Counted from the stretch's first letter, positions 1 through 5,836 are shown. The stretch: DNA of 11,096 nucleotides from CAYXWM01 sp964468805 (GCA_964468805.1 CAYXWM010000073.1:1-11096), one strand, 5' to 3'. Program-made: numbers and translations. Notes: generated from the letters alone by a model not told the origin.

Positions 1-64
1 CATGGCTCTGGCGTTTTTTATCATGGCTTTATATTATGGGGTAAATAATAAAATAATTAAGTAA
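1..64 (+). CDS. Possible C-terminal end of a membrane protein (partial)
   Basis: Frame 2 is open from the window edge to a TAA at 62-64. It reads as a hydrophobic stretch (ALAFFIMALYYGV) followed by a short polar, basic end (NNKIIK). This is what the last transmembrane helix and cytoplasmic tail of an integral membrane protein look like. The other two frames give less protein-like endings. Only about 20 codons are visible, so neither the family nor the start can be determined, and a chance open frame is possible. Confidence 0.35.
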   Translation, partial: MALAFFIMALYYGVNNKIIK

Positions 65-173
65 AAATTACACATTATTTATCAAAAAAGGGAAATATTA
101 ATCAAGTACCGAAAGGCGGCACTTAGTTTTAACATTTTTTTCTTAAGCAAAAAAATCGGAACTTTTAAAAAAA

Positions 174-201
174 CTTTGCGTTCTATATGTATACCGCAAA
201 G
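174..201 (+). promoter_or_regulatory. Hairpin in the leader of the stalk-domain gene
   Basis: CTTTGCG (174-180) and CGCAAAG (195-201) form a perfect 7-bp stem with a 14-nt loop. No U-tract follows, so it is not an ordinary terminator. It lies 70 nt upstream of the start codon at 271. Further down are a perfect palindrome TTACCGGTAA (229-238) and inverted arms TTAATGTTA (223-231) / TAAACATTAA (241-250), just before the ribosome site GGAGG (258-262). The leader could be structured or carry an operator; function is unknown. Confidence 0.35.
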
Positions 202-270
202 GTTAGCAGGCTTCAAGTAAACTTAATGTTACCGGTAAATTAAACATTAAAAATAACGGAGGATATAAAT

Positions 271-1563
271 ATGAAAAGATTTAAACAAACCATAGCAATA
301 GTTCTGGGTGCAACAATGTTGACTAGCGTTGCCGTATTCGGTGAAGACGCAAACACAGCCAATCAAGCACCTCTCACATCTGTTACCGATGTAGCCCAAT
401 TCCCAACACCACTGCCCACAGGCATGGGAAAAATAATTGAAAAAACAGCTAATCAAATAACTTTCGAAACCGGTGACGAACGCTTTCCGGAACTTACATT
501 AAACATCTCACCGGAAACCGCAGCAATAGACAACACCACAGGCTTGCCCTTAAATTTGGACAGCTTAAAGCAAGGCGATACAATTTTTGCATACTTTTCC
601 GAAGCTATGACAAGAAGCATTCCGCCCCAATCCTCAGCTACGGCAATTATAGGAAATATCCAAAAAAATACTGCTCCTGCCAAGTACATTACCGTGGGTG
701 ATATAATTGAAAGCACAAATAGCGGTATAACCGTAATCAGTGCCGATAACCAATATCAAATCACCATACCTGCCGATTTGACTTTAATGCCTTACAAAAC
801 TAAACAAATCGTCACATTACAGGATATTAAAGTAGGAACTCCGCTTTTTGCATGGTTTGAATTTATGACTTTAAGCATTCCGGCACAAGCAACAGCAACC
901 AAGGTTGTGGTATTACCAACACCTGCCGGCACCGTAACAGAAAATGAAAAGAAAAACATCATTATAAACGAAGTGGGTCAAATTAATGCAGAGGAATTTT
1001 TGGGTTGTGTTTTAAAAACAATTAACAAATCCACAGGTACGGGTACTTATACCCAACAAGCCTTGGCTTTGGGATTGGTTACTCAAGAGGAAATTACAGC
1101 CGCCGGCAACCAACCCATCACCCGTGCCTTTATGTACAATGTTATTGAAAAGGTAACCCAAGGTAATTTTAATGTTAATCCTGTAGAGCTTGAATACAAT
1201 ATTAATCAATTGCTGGTTAACGGTATAGAAATTAACGATGAAATATTAAACATGACTGACTCCATTCCCGTAAAAAACGGCAACCTTATGGTCCCTTTAA
1301 GACAAGTGGCTGAAAAGCTGGGATTTACCGTAGGTTGGGATGCTGCAACAAGTTCCGTCAGTTTGACAAAAGGTAACGTAAACGTTTCTTTTGCACTGGG
1401 CGTTGATAAATATACCAAGGACTCAACCGCTCATACTCTCAATACCCCACCTACTTTAATTGACTCTAAAACCTATGTACCCTTGTCTCTGTTTAAATTA
1501 TTGTTACCGGATCAAGAATCGGTAATAGTCGAAAACGGAAAGATAATTTTCAACGTAAAATAA
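271..1563 (+). CDS. Secreted stalk-domain protein (copper amine oxidase N-terminal-like) with duplicated modules
   Basis: Predicted exported or surface protein of 430 residues. The N-terminus is a signal peptide: basic MKRFK, hydrophobic IAIVLGATMLTSVAVFG, cleavage probably near residue 24. Residues about 48-130 and 136-214 look like two diverged copies of one ~80-residue beta-rich module: FAYFSEAMTRSIPPQSSATA in the first matches FAWFEFMTLSIPAQATAT in the second. Residues about 235-295 resemble an S-layer-homology motif (EEFLGCVLKTI, then ALALGLVTQEEI and PITRAFMYNVIEKV). Residues about 315-430 match the stalk domain of the copper amine oxidase N-terminal type (VPLRQVAEKLGFTVGWD, YVPLSLF). 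That domain is common in Clostridia surface proteins and does not imply oxidase activity; no catalytic domain is present. The ATG has GGAGG 8 nt upstream. A cell-wall role is inferred; ligand and enzymatic function are unknown. Confidence 0.85.
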   Translation: MKRFKQTIAIVLGATMLTSVAVFGEDANTANQAPLTSVTDVAQFPTPLPTGMGKIIEKTANQITFETGDERFPELTLNISPETAAIDNTTGLPLNLDSLKQGDTIFAYFSEAMTRSIPPQSSATAIIGNIQKNTAPAKYITVGDIIESTNSGITVISADNQYQITIPADLTLMPYKTKQIVTLQDIKVGTPLFAWFEFMTLSIPAQATATKVVVLPTPAGTVTENEKKNIIINEVGQINAEEFLGCVLKTINKSTGTGTYTQQALALGLVTQEEITAAGNQPITRAFMYNVIEKVTQGNFNVNPVELEYNINQLLVNGIEINDEILNMTDSIPVKNGNLMVPLRQVAEKLGFTVGWDAATSSVSLTKGNVNVSFALGVDKYTKDSTAHTLNTPPTLIDSKTYVPLSLFKLLLPDQESVIVENGKIIFNVK

Positions 1564-1573
1564 CATTTTAAAT

Positions 1574-1615
1574 AAACAACGGCTTCCTTTTAACCGGGAA
1601 GCCGTTGTTTTGTTT
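1574..1615. terminator. Bidirectional rho-independent terminator between convergent genes
   Basis: A perfect 14-bp stem, AAACAACGGCTTCC (1574-1587) with GGAAGCCGTTGTTT (1597-1610), has a 9-nt loop and a T-rich 3' side. The opposite strand also runs into a T-rich stretch. It sits in the 50-bp gap between the stalk-domain gene stop and the tadA stop, so it can end both transcripts. Confidence 0.9.
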
Positions 1616-2078
1616 AAACTTGTGCTGTTCTCATTTTTCTGAAAAACGAGGACATTAATTGGGAACATTCTTCTTTTAAAATACCTTCTATGATTTCCGC
1701 TTGGTGGTTAAAGCCCGGGGTATTTAAAATATTAAGCACCGATCCGGCACAGCCTGCCTTTGAGTTTCGAGTGCCGAAAATCAAGCTTTTCATTCTTGCT
1801 GAAATTATTGCCCCGGCACACATAGGGCAGGGCTCTACAGTTACATAAATTGAGCAATCCTCCAAACGCCAATCCCCAACTGCCTTACAGGCTTGGTCTA
1901 TGGCTAGGATTTCCGCATGAAACAGGGAGTTTTTGCCCGAGTTTCTCAAGTTATGAGTGGCGGCAATAATCTTTCCGTTTTGCACTATTACACAACCAAT
2001 GGGAACTTCGTCTTTTTCCATGGAAAGTTTAGCTTGTTCCAAAGCTTTTTGCATAAAGTATTCGTGATTCAATCTCAT
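1614..2078 (-). CDS. tadA: tRNA-specific adenosine deaminase
   Basis: Zinc-dependent deaminase that converts wobble adenosine 34 to inosine in tRNA-Arg(ACG), an essential modification in most bacteria. The cytidine/deoxycytidylate deaminase motifs are clear: an HAE triad in SLFHAEILA (zinc-binding His, catalytic proton-shuttle Glu) and PCPMCAGA, whose two cysteines complete the zinc site. DEVPIGCVIV near the N-terminus and the C-terminal helix SSFFRKMR also fit TadA. Length (154 residues) is normal. ATG at 2078 is taken as the start; a TTG directly before it (2081) is an alternative, and neither has a strong ribosome site. The gene stands alone, convergent with the upstream-coordinate gene. 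A guanine-type deaminase of the same superfamily is less likely given the TadA-like motif spacing. Confidence 0.93.
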   Translation of the reverse strand: MRLNHEYFMQKALEQAKLSMEKDEVPIGCVIVQNGKIIAATHNLRNSGKNSLFHAEILAIDQACKAVGDWRLEDCSIYVTVEPCPMCAGAIISARMKSLIFGTRNSKAGCAGSVLNILNTPGFNHQAEIIEGILKEECSQLMSSFFRKMRTAQV

Positions 2079-2081
2079 CAA

Positions 2082-2493
2082 CCCAAAAACAATAAAATTA
2101 CCGGATATGAATTATAAATCCGGCTTATAAGAAACCTTAAATATATAATTTTAATCAATGAAACAATTATACTATGTTCAACCCTTCATGTATAGCCCCC
2201 GTAAAATTTTATCGAATTCCGGAATAAGAAATTATATCAAAAAACGGAAAATTTTATATAATATATTGCATTCGCATAATATAAATGTTAATATATGTAT
2301 ATATGGGTACAACTACCGGTTTCAAGAATCGGAACAGTTTTTCGAATAGGGATATAATTACCGGATTGCTTATGTTAACGAATATGAACAGCCGTCAGAA
2401 ACGTTTTGAGCAATCGTAATATCCATACCTTAACAAAACAATTATTAAGCAAAGCCGGACTTTTTATACCTTTGTAAAAAAGGAGATGCGATT
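2082..2493. other. Gene-free interval between tadA and the DivIVA-like gene
   Basis: A 412-bp AT-rich divergent region. A short hairpin, CCGGAT (2101-2106) / ATCCGG (2118-2123), brackets a TATAAT on the minus strand (2111-2116) that may be the tadA -10 box, but no convincing -35 partner was found. A plus-strand promoter candidate lies at 2266-2294 and another TATAAT at 2353-2358. The open frame at 2158-2349 has no ribosome site and a composition that does not look coding, so it is not called. Confidence 0.5.
2266..2294 (+). promoter_or_regulatory. Candidate sigma-A promoter for the DivIVA-like gene
   Basis: TTGCAT (2266-2271) and TAATAT (2289-2294) are separated by exactly 17 bp. It would leave a 5' leader of about 190 nt before the start at 2494. 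In such AT-rich DNA chance matches are frequent, so this is tentative. Confidence 0.3.
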
Positions 2494-2919
2494 ATGCCCA
2501 ACAGATTCAACTATGTCAAAAGGGGATACGACCCGGATGAAGTAGACGATTACATACAAAGCCTTGAGGATATCTTGCAAAGCTATAAGGATAAAGACGC
2601 AACAATAAAAAACGCAATAGTAAACGCACAGTTGGCTGCCGACACCATAATAGAAAACGCCGACCGTGAGGCATATAAAACCAAAGCCAAGCTTATTACT
2701 CAGTTGGATGATATATACCGTTCTCTTTCCGTGCAAAGAAAGTTTGTCCAAGAGTTTCAAGAAGATTACAATGAGCTGGTAAAGCGATATGTTCATCAAT
2801 TCAACGATTCGGAAATTATGAAACTGTTTACCAAAATAAACGATTTGGAAGAATATCTTACCAGATTACAGGAATCCGTTCCGCAAGACAAAGACAACTT
2901 ATTTAATCAAGCCCAATAA
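2494..2919 (+). CDS. DivIVA-domain coiled-coil protein
   Basis: A short (141-residue) protein with the DivIVA N-terminal signature: F5 followed by VKRGYDPDEVDDYIQSL. In DivIVA/GpsB proteins this membrane-targeting segment binds curved membrane at poles and septa. The rest is a charged, heptad-like helical stretch (residues about 18-135) with no transmembrane segment, consistent with a coiled-coil oligomer. It is shorter than typical DivIVA (about 160-230) and longer than typical GpsB (about 100). The usual division-cluster neighbours (ylm genes, ftsZ, ileS) are absent, so it is probably a paralogue rather than the housekeeping divIVA. The ATG has a strong AAAGGAG site at 2479-2486. Two hairpins follow the stop. 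A role as a polar or septal scaffold is inferred from the domain only. Confidence 0.8.
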   Translation: MPNRFNYVKRGYDPDEVDDYIQSLEDILQSYKDKDATIKNAIVNAQLAADTIIENADREAYKTKAKLITQLDDIYRSLSVQRKFVQEFQEDYNELVKRYVHQFNDSEIMKLFTKINDLEEYLTRLQESVPQDKDNLFNQAQ

Positions 2920-2926
2920 TTTTCAG

Positions 2927-2957
2927 AGGACTTTTGAGACGGCAAAAGTCCTTTTTT
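2927..2957 (+). terminator. Rho-independent terminator of the DivIVA-like gene
   Basis: AGGACTTTTG (2927-2936) pairs perfectly with CAAAAGTCCT (2943-2952) around a 6-nt loop and runs into a T tract. It begins 7 nt after the stop codon. Confidence 0.92.
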
Positions 2958-2963
2958 AATTAC

Positions 2964-3017
2964 AAAAAAGTGCCTGTATTCATAAATCCCGGCGGATTAA
3001 TGTATACAGGCTTTTTT
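2964..3017. terminator. Long second hairpin with A and T tracts, probable bidirectional terminator
   Basis: The left arm starts with A6 then GTGCCTGTATTCAT; the right arm (3000-3017) is ATGTATACAGGC followed by T6. They pair with one bulge and one mismatch. The inner part AAATCC/GGATT closes on a CGGC loop, so the stem is nearly continuous. Placed 7 nt after the first terminator, it may back that terminator up and also stop leftward transcription from the ssb-like gene. Confidence 0.75.
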
Positions 3018-3095
3018 GGAAAGAGGGAGTATGGGGAACGAAACTTTACCTTTAAAAAAATGTTTGCTCGGTGATTTACTAATTTTACTTACGTA

Positions 3096-3234
3096 TATAC
3101 TTAATTTCAAGTTAAGCAGTAACAAAAGCGTATATTCGTAGTGGTGAGCCACCGGTGTTTATTTTATAAAAACGCAAGAGCGAGCCGTTTACGAAGAATA
3201 GCTTTTGTTACTATTCCTTATTCAATTAAGTATA
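3096..3234 (+). repeat. TATACTTAATT palindromic repeat, copy A (139 bp, MITE-like)
   Basis: Begins TATACTTAATTTC and ends CAATTAAGTATA. The 11-bp ends are inverted repeats, and a second inverted block, AGTAACAAAAGC on the left and GCTTTTGTTACT on the right, lies about 20 bp inside. The core holds a small hairpin GGTG-AGC-CACC. If the outermost TA is a target duplication, the element proper is TACTTAA...TTAAGTA, as in Tc1/mariner-IS630-type MITEs. Its right end overlaps the last codons of the ssb-like gene and supplies its TAA stop (3226-3228). Confidence 0.85.
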
Positions 3235-3927
3235 TTTTTGTTCGTCGATCTCTTCTTCGTCTTGAGAAATTTGGGAACCGAATTCCAGCTTTGAAACAGA
3301 AACCTCGTAGGCGGTTTTTAATTCCGCTCTGCCGTCGTCGTACTTTTTTTCGTAAGCCCTGCTTTGCATTCGGCCGTTGATTTTAATATTGTCTCCTATA
3401 GACAGTTTTCCTGCAAACCTGGCGTTACGACCCCATGCTATGCAGGGTATGTAGTCGGATTTGTTATAGGAACGGTTAACGGCCAACAAAATGTCGGCTA
3501 TTTCCCGTCCAAAGGGAGTGGTGCGATATACGGGCGATTTGCAAATATATCCGTTCAGGCATATGTCATTTACATAACCGGGAGTGTCCAAGATTTTAAT
3601 ATCCCTGGTAAATACGGTCAGAATCAGTTTGTTTTTTCTGTCTGTAGCGTTGACGTTATTATAGGAACGTATCTGCCCGTTAACCATGACAAAAGTACCC
3701 GGGGTAATCAAGGAGCGGTCTATAAGCCTTTCCGATATAACCACCGGCAATACATCGTGTGCTTCGCTTAACCTGGGAACCTCCAGGTCGAAATTGTAAA
3801 AGCCTTCGCCGTATACCTCATGACTAAAGGTAAAATCGGTAATTATCTTACCTGAAACGGAAGCTGTATTGTTGGATAACAAAAGTCCTTGTTGCATTAA
3901 ACCTCTCACCTCATTTGTCAGACTCAT
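3226..3927 (-). CDS. Single-stranded-DNA-binding protein with two OB folds
   Basis: Predicted ssDNA-binding protein of 233 residues, longer than ordinary Ssb (about 150-180). Two OB-fold-sized segments follow each other. Residues about 22-111 (VSGKIITDFTFSHEVYGEGF... to LILTVFTRDIKIL) are diverged. Residues about 119-216 carry recognisable Ssb features: LNGYICKSPVYRTTPFGREIA, IPCIAWGRNARFAGK and GRMQSRAYEKKYDDG. The tail is acidic (QDEEEIDEQ) but lacks the DDDIPF-type tip by which canonical Ssb recruits repair proteins. The ATG at 3927 has GGAG 6 nt upstream. ATG at residue 11 (3897) is an alternative with GAGGTGA 8 nt before it. The last residues YT and the stop come from repeat copy A. It is isolated rather than in the rpsF-ssb-rpsR operon, so it is an accessory or divergent Ssb. 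The fold is well supported; the cellular job is inferred. Confidence 0.8.
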   Translation of the reverse strand: MSLTNEVRGLMQQGLLLSNNTASVSGKIITDFTFSHEVYGEGFYNFDLEVPRLSEAHDVLPVVISERLIDRSLITPGTFVMVNGQIRSYNNVNATDRKNKLILTVFTRDIKILDTPGYVNDICLNGYICKSPVYRTTPFGREIADILLAVNRSYNKSDYIPCIAWGRNARFAGKLSIGDNIKINGRMQSRAYEKKYDDGRAELKTAYEVSVSKLEFGSQISQDEEEIDEQKYT

Positions 3928-4019
3928 CGTAAACTCCGGTTGAATTATGTACTTCGGCGGAAGGCACAGAACCGCCGCAAACCTCCGTTAATTGCCATAA
4001 CGCCTTATACCGAACAGCT

Positions 4020-4158
4020 TATACTTAATTTCCGATTAAGCAGTAACAAAAGCGTATATTCGAAGCGGTTAGCGACCGGTGTTTTTTTCTTAAAAACGCA
4101 AGAGCGAACCGTTTACGAAGAATAGCTTTTGTTACTGTTCCTTATGCAATTAAGTATA
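4020..4158 (+). repeat. TATACTTAATT palindromic repeat, copy B (139 bp, MITE-like)
   Basis: Same ends (TATACTTAATTTC, CAATTAAGTATA), same inner inverted block (AGTAACAAAAGC / GCTTTTGTTACT) and same orientation as copy A. The core hairpin reads CGGT-TAGCG-ACCG where copy A has a different but still pairing sequence. It lies about 90 bp upstream of the ssb-like start, so transcripts from further upstream would have to pass through it. Confidence 0.88.
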
Positions 4159-4163
4159 ACAGA

Positions 4164-4356
4164 CTTCTTTCGCCACAATGATTCTGTGGTAAAATATCTG
4201 ATATAGAGTAAATTAATCTTGAAATTAACCTTTGTATCTTTTATTAATTTACTGTGGACATCCCCACGGGCTTTCCCCGTGAAAGAAGCCCGGTATATGA
4301 AATATTTGCTCATGATAATTCCGTTATACTTTATGACAATAATGGGCAAATATTTC
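4164..4356. repeat. Cluster of nested inverted repeats (possible structured RNA or decayed element)
   Basis: Pairing arms visible: CTTCTTTC (4164-4171) with GAAAGAAG (4281-4288); CCACA (4173-4177) with TGTGG (4185-4189); AGTAAATTAAT (4207-4217) with ATTAATTTACT (4243-4253), 11 bp perfect; GGGCTTTC (4268-4275) with GAAAGAAGCCC, or alternatively CACGGG with CCCGTG; and GAAATATTTGCTCAT (4299-4313) with ATGGGCAAATATTTC (4342-4356), 14 of 15. The nesting suggests a multi-stem fold. The identity is not recognised. Confidence 0.5.
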
Positions 4357-4501
4357 AAATAAGGCTTACTTGATAAAAATTCATCCGTCCTTCAACCGTA
4401 TTTCAACCCGTCCTCGAATAATTTCACCCAAAATATTGGGCAGTCGTGAACCGGTATAAAACTATCTACGATAACTATAACTATGAAACTGAGAGTAAAT
4501 T

Positions 4502-4642
4502 TATACTAATCAAATTTTTAATCATTCCGGAAGCAGGAGAAAAATCTTGGACTTGTGGGATTTTTGCCCCGCTTCCGTAGGATAGGAATATTTCCGGGTT
4601 TTGCAATTATGCTTAACTCTATTCCTTATGCAATTAAGTATA
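4502..4642 (+). repeat. Variant repeat element E: family ends around a different core (141 bp)
   Basis: The right end (4611-4642), ending ATTCCTTATGCAATTAAGTATA, is essentially identical to copies B and C. The left end TATACTAATC at 4502 is a degraded match to TATACTTAATT. The total length, 141 bp, equals that of the intact family members. The interior is unrelated: a large imperfect hairpin whose arms (GGAAGC..AAAAATC at 4529-4546 and GATTTTTGCCCCGCTTCC at 4559-4576) pair at 15 of 18 positions. It ends 18 bp beyond the stop of the 4661-5128 gene. Confidence 0.55.
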
Positions 4643-4660
4643 AATAATTATAAAACCGGC

Positions 4661-5128
4661 TTAAATTACTGCACCGGAAAACAACTCCGCCGGGAAATTA
4701 CACACCAAAGCCGTGGTGACGGCTCCCAAAACATCACAGGGTGAGTATGCTTTGTTTACGGAAACCGAAAATTCTTGCTGTATCACAATTGAACCTTCAA
4801 GGGTAGGCAGAGGTCTTTGTATACAGCAAACCAATGTGTTTTCATTTACGGAAGAAAGAGTAACACAGGCCTTGGGATTAAGCCCGAAGGTTATTATGGT
4901 GCAGGGTTTTTCCGGAGAAAAATCCGACAAACTGTTGCGGTCGGAATTGTACAAATAAAAGTTCTTTCCCGGCTCCGAACTTTTATCCCCGGCCACCGTA
5001 ATTAAATTTTCTTCTTTTTCCGAGCGGATAAGGGTGATGTTGTTATTGTTCCATACGGCAAATATCCCGTTGAGGATGTCCATGGTTTGCCCGGTATTTT
5101 TACCCCCAATAACACCAATGCTTGTCAT
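4661..5128 (-). CDS. Unrecognised 155-residue protein, weakly Mur-ligase-like
   Basis: A real gene is likely: the ATG at 5128 has a strong GGAGG site 6 nt upstream, and the product has mixed alpha/beta protein-like composition without a signal peptide or membrane segment. Features seen are an N-terminal glycine-rich stretch (MTSIGVIGGKNTGQT), a central TIITFGLNPKACVTLSSVNE, then CCIQRPLPTLEG, IQQEFSV and DVLGAVTTALVCNFPAELF. The middle and end recall the central domain of Mur ligases (strand-ITFG-x-ADV..., then a helix of the NALAA type). However, the canonical P-loop GTNGKTT and catalytic residues are absent and the protein is one third of Mur length. It may be a degenerate Mur-ligase-like fold or something unrelated; no function is assigned. 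Repeat remnants lie on both sides of it. Confidence 0.65.
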   Translation of the reverse strand: MTSIGVIGGKNTGQTMDILNGIFAVWNNNNITLIRSEKEENLITVAGDKSSEPGKNFYLYNSDRNSLSDFSPEKPCTIITFGLNPKACVTLSSVNENTLVCCIQRPLPTLEGSIVIQQEFSVSVNKAYSPCDVLGAVTTALVCNFPAELFSGAVI

Positions 5129-5187
5129 AAAACACCTCCGGAAACCAACCCAAAATTAGTGTTTAAAAAATTGCCATTGTTTTGCCT

Positions 5188-5245
5188 TATACTATTTCTC
5201 TTAAAACGTAGAAAAATGCGTATATGCGTAATGTGAGCCACCTGT
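5188..5245 (+). repeat. Left-half remnant F of the palindromic repeat family
   Basis: Starts TATACTATTTC and continues to GCGTATATGCGTAATG and TGAGCCACCTGT. This aligns with copy A (GCGTATATTCGTAGTGG, TGAGCCACCGGTGT) with a few indels. It breaks off at the middle of the element and is followed 15 bp later by the fuller copy C. Its outer end on the minus strand contains TATAAG, a possible -10 for the 4661-5128 gene. Confidence 0.65.
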
Positions 5246-5260
5246 CCGGCTTAAACAGAT

Positions 5261-5391
5261 TATACTTAATTTCTAGTTTAAAAAAGCTTATATTCGTAGT
5301 GGTGAGCGACCCGTGTTTTTTTCAAAAAACGTAAGAGCTAAACGTTTACGAAGAATAGCTTTTGTTACTATTCCTTATGCAATTAAGTATA
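5261..5391 (+). repeat. TATACTTAATT palindromic repeat, copy C (131 bp, MITE-like)
   Basis: Ends TATACTTAATTTC and CAATTAAGTATA, in the same orientation as the other copies. It is 8-9 bp shorter because the left arm lacks the GCAGTAAC part of the inner inverted block, while the right arm keeps GCTTTTGTTACT. The terminal palindrome is therefore partly broken. Flanked by TA on both sides. Confidence 0.82.
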
Positions 5392-5836
5392 TAGGAGCCA
5401 ACGCCAATGAAGAATAGCATATTCTTGTTAGAAACAGTAGTATTGCCCATGGGCCGAATGTAAAATCTTTACCGAGTTATTGTGTTTCAGTTGTAATATA
5501 TTATAAGTAAAAGAATTTACCACAAAATTATGTTTAACTCCGGGGACATATATAATGATTCCATTTTGAACGGAGGACAAAAATAATTGATTTTTTTTCA
5601 ACGTTTCAAGGAAAAAACAATTATTTTTTTCATTCATTTATTTGGAATTAGTATAATATTTAATTTAGGTTAAATTGTATTATATAAAGTAAGCTTTTAT
5701 ATGAACCTCGACAGCATTTTAAAAATGGGAAAAGCATTGAATTTTATGGGCTTTTTGACCGGATTTTTCCCTTATAAAGAAGTATTTCCGAATTTAACAT
5801 TATAATTTATTATGAAATATTTTGGGATAAATTCTG

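Larger units (their letters stand above)
4159..4660. other. Gene-free interval rich in inverted repeats
   Basis: About 500 bp with no convincing gene. It holds a cluster of nested inverted repeats (4164-4356), a hairpin TTCACCCAA/TTGGG...GTGAA (4423-4450), microrepeats of the form TTCAACCGT (about 4380-4412) and the variant repeat element at 4502-4642. A minus-strand frame at 4113-4358 reads through part of it and ends inside repeat B. It has no strong ribosome site and no recognised motif, so it is not called. Confidence 0.55.

Noticed and set aside
133..247. Cyclic-di-GMP class I riboswitch upstream of the stalk-domain gene
   Set aside because: CGCAAAG and GTTACCG resemble parts of the consensus, but the 5' half (GGGCAAACC type strand and GNRA-loop stem) is missing, and CGCAAAG is fully paired in a simple hairpin.
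2158..2349. 63-codon plus-strand open frame
   Set aside because: No ribosome site, composition biased to AT-rich codons (I, Y, N, K), and it overlaps promoter-like DNA; no recognisable motif.
3364..3771. 135-codon plus-strand open frame opposite the ssb-like gene
   Set aside because: It is the antisense shadow of a gene with clear Ssb motifs and its own ribosome sites.
3940..4000. Seventeen-codon leader peptide upstream of the ssb-like gene (minus strand, start near 3999)
   Set aside because: Arginine-rich and next to a GGCGG/CCGCC hairpin, but there is no clear ribosome site before it and no attenuator structure after it.
3940..4125. 61-codon plus-strand open frame
   Set aside because: It lies mostly in the ssb upstream region and repeat copy B, with no ribosome site.
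4113..4358. 81-codon minus-strand open frame, possibly a gene truncated by repeat copy B
   Set aside because: It runs into the repeat for its last codons, lacks a strong ribosome site and coincides with the inverted-repeat cluster; no family resemblance. The internal ATG (MSKYFIYRASFTGKARGDV) is the only part that looks mildly protein-like.
5428..5637. 69-codon minus-strand open frame
   Set aside because: No ribosome site, no motif, and composition as expected from AT-rich noncoding DNA.
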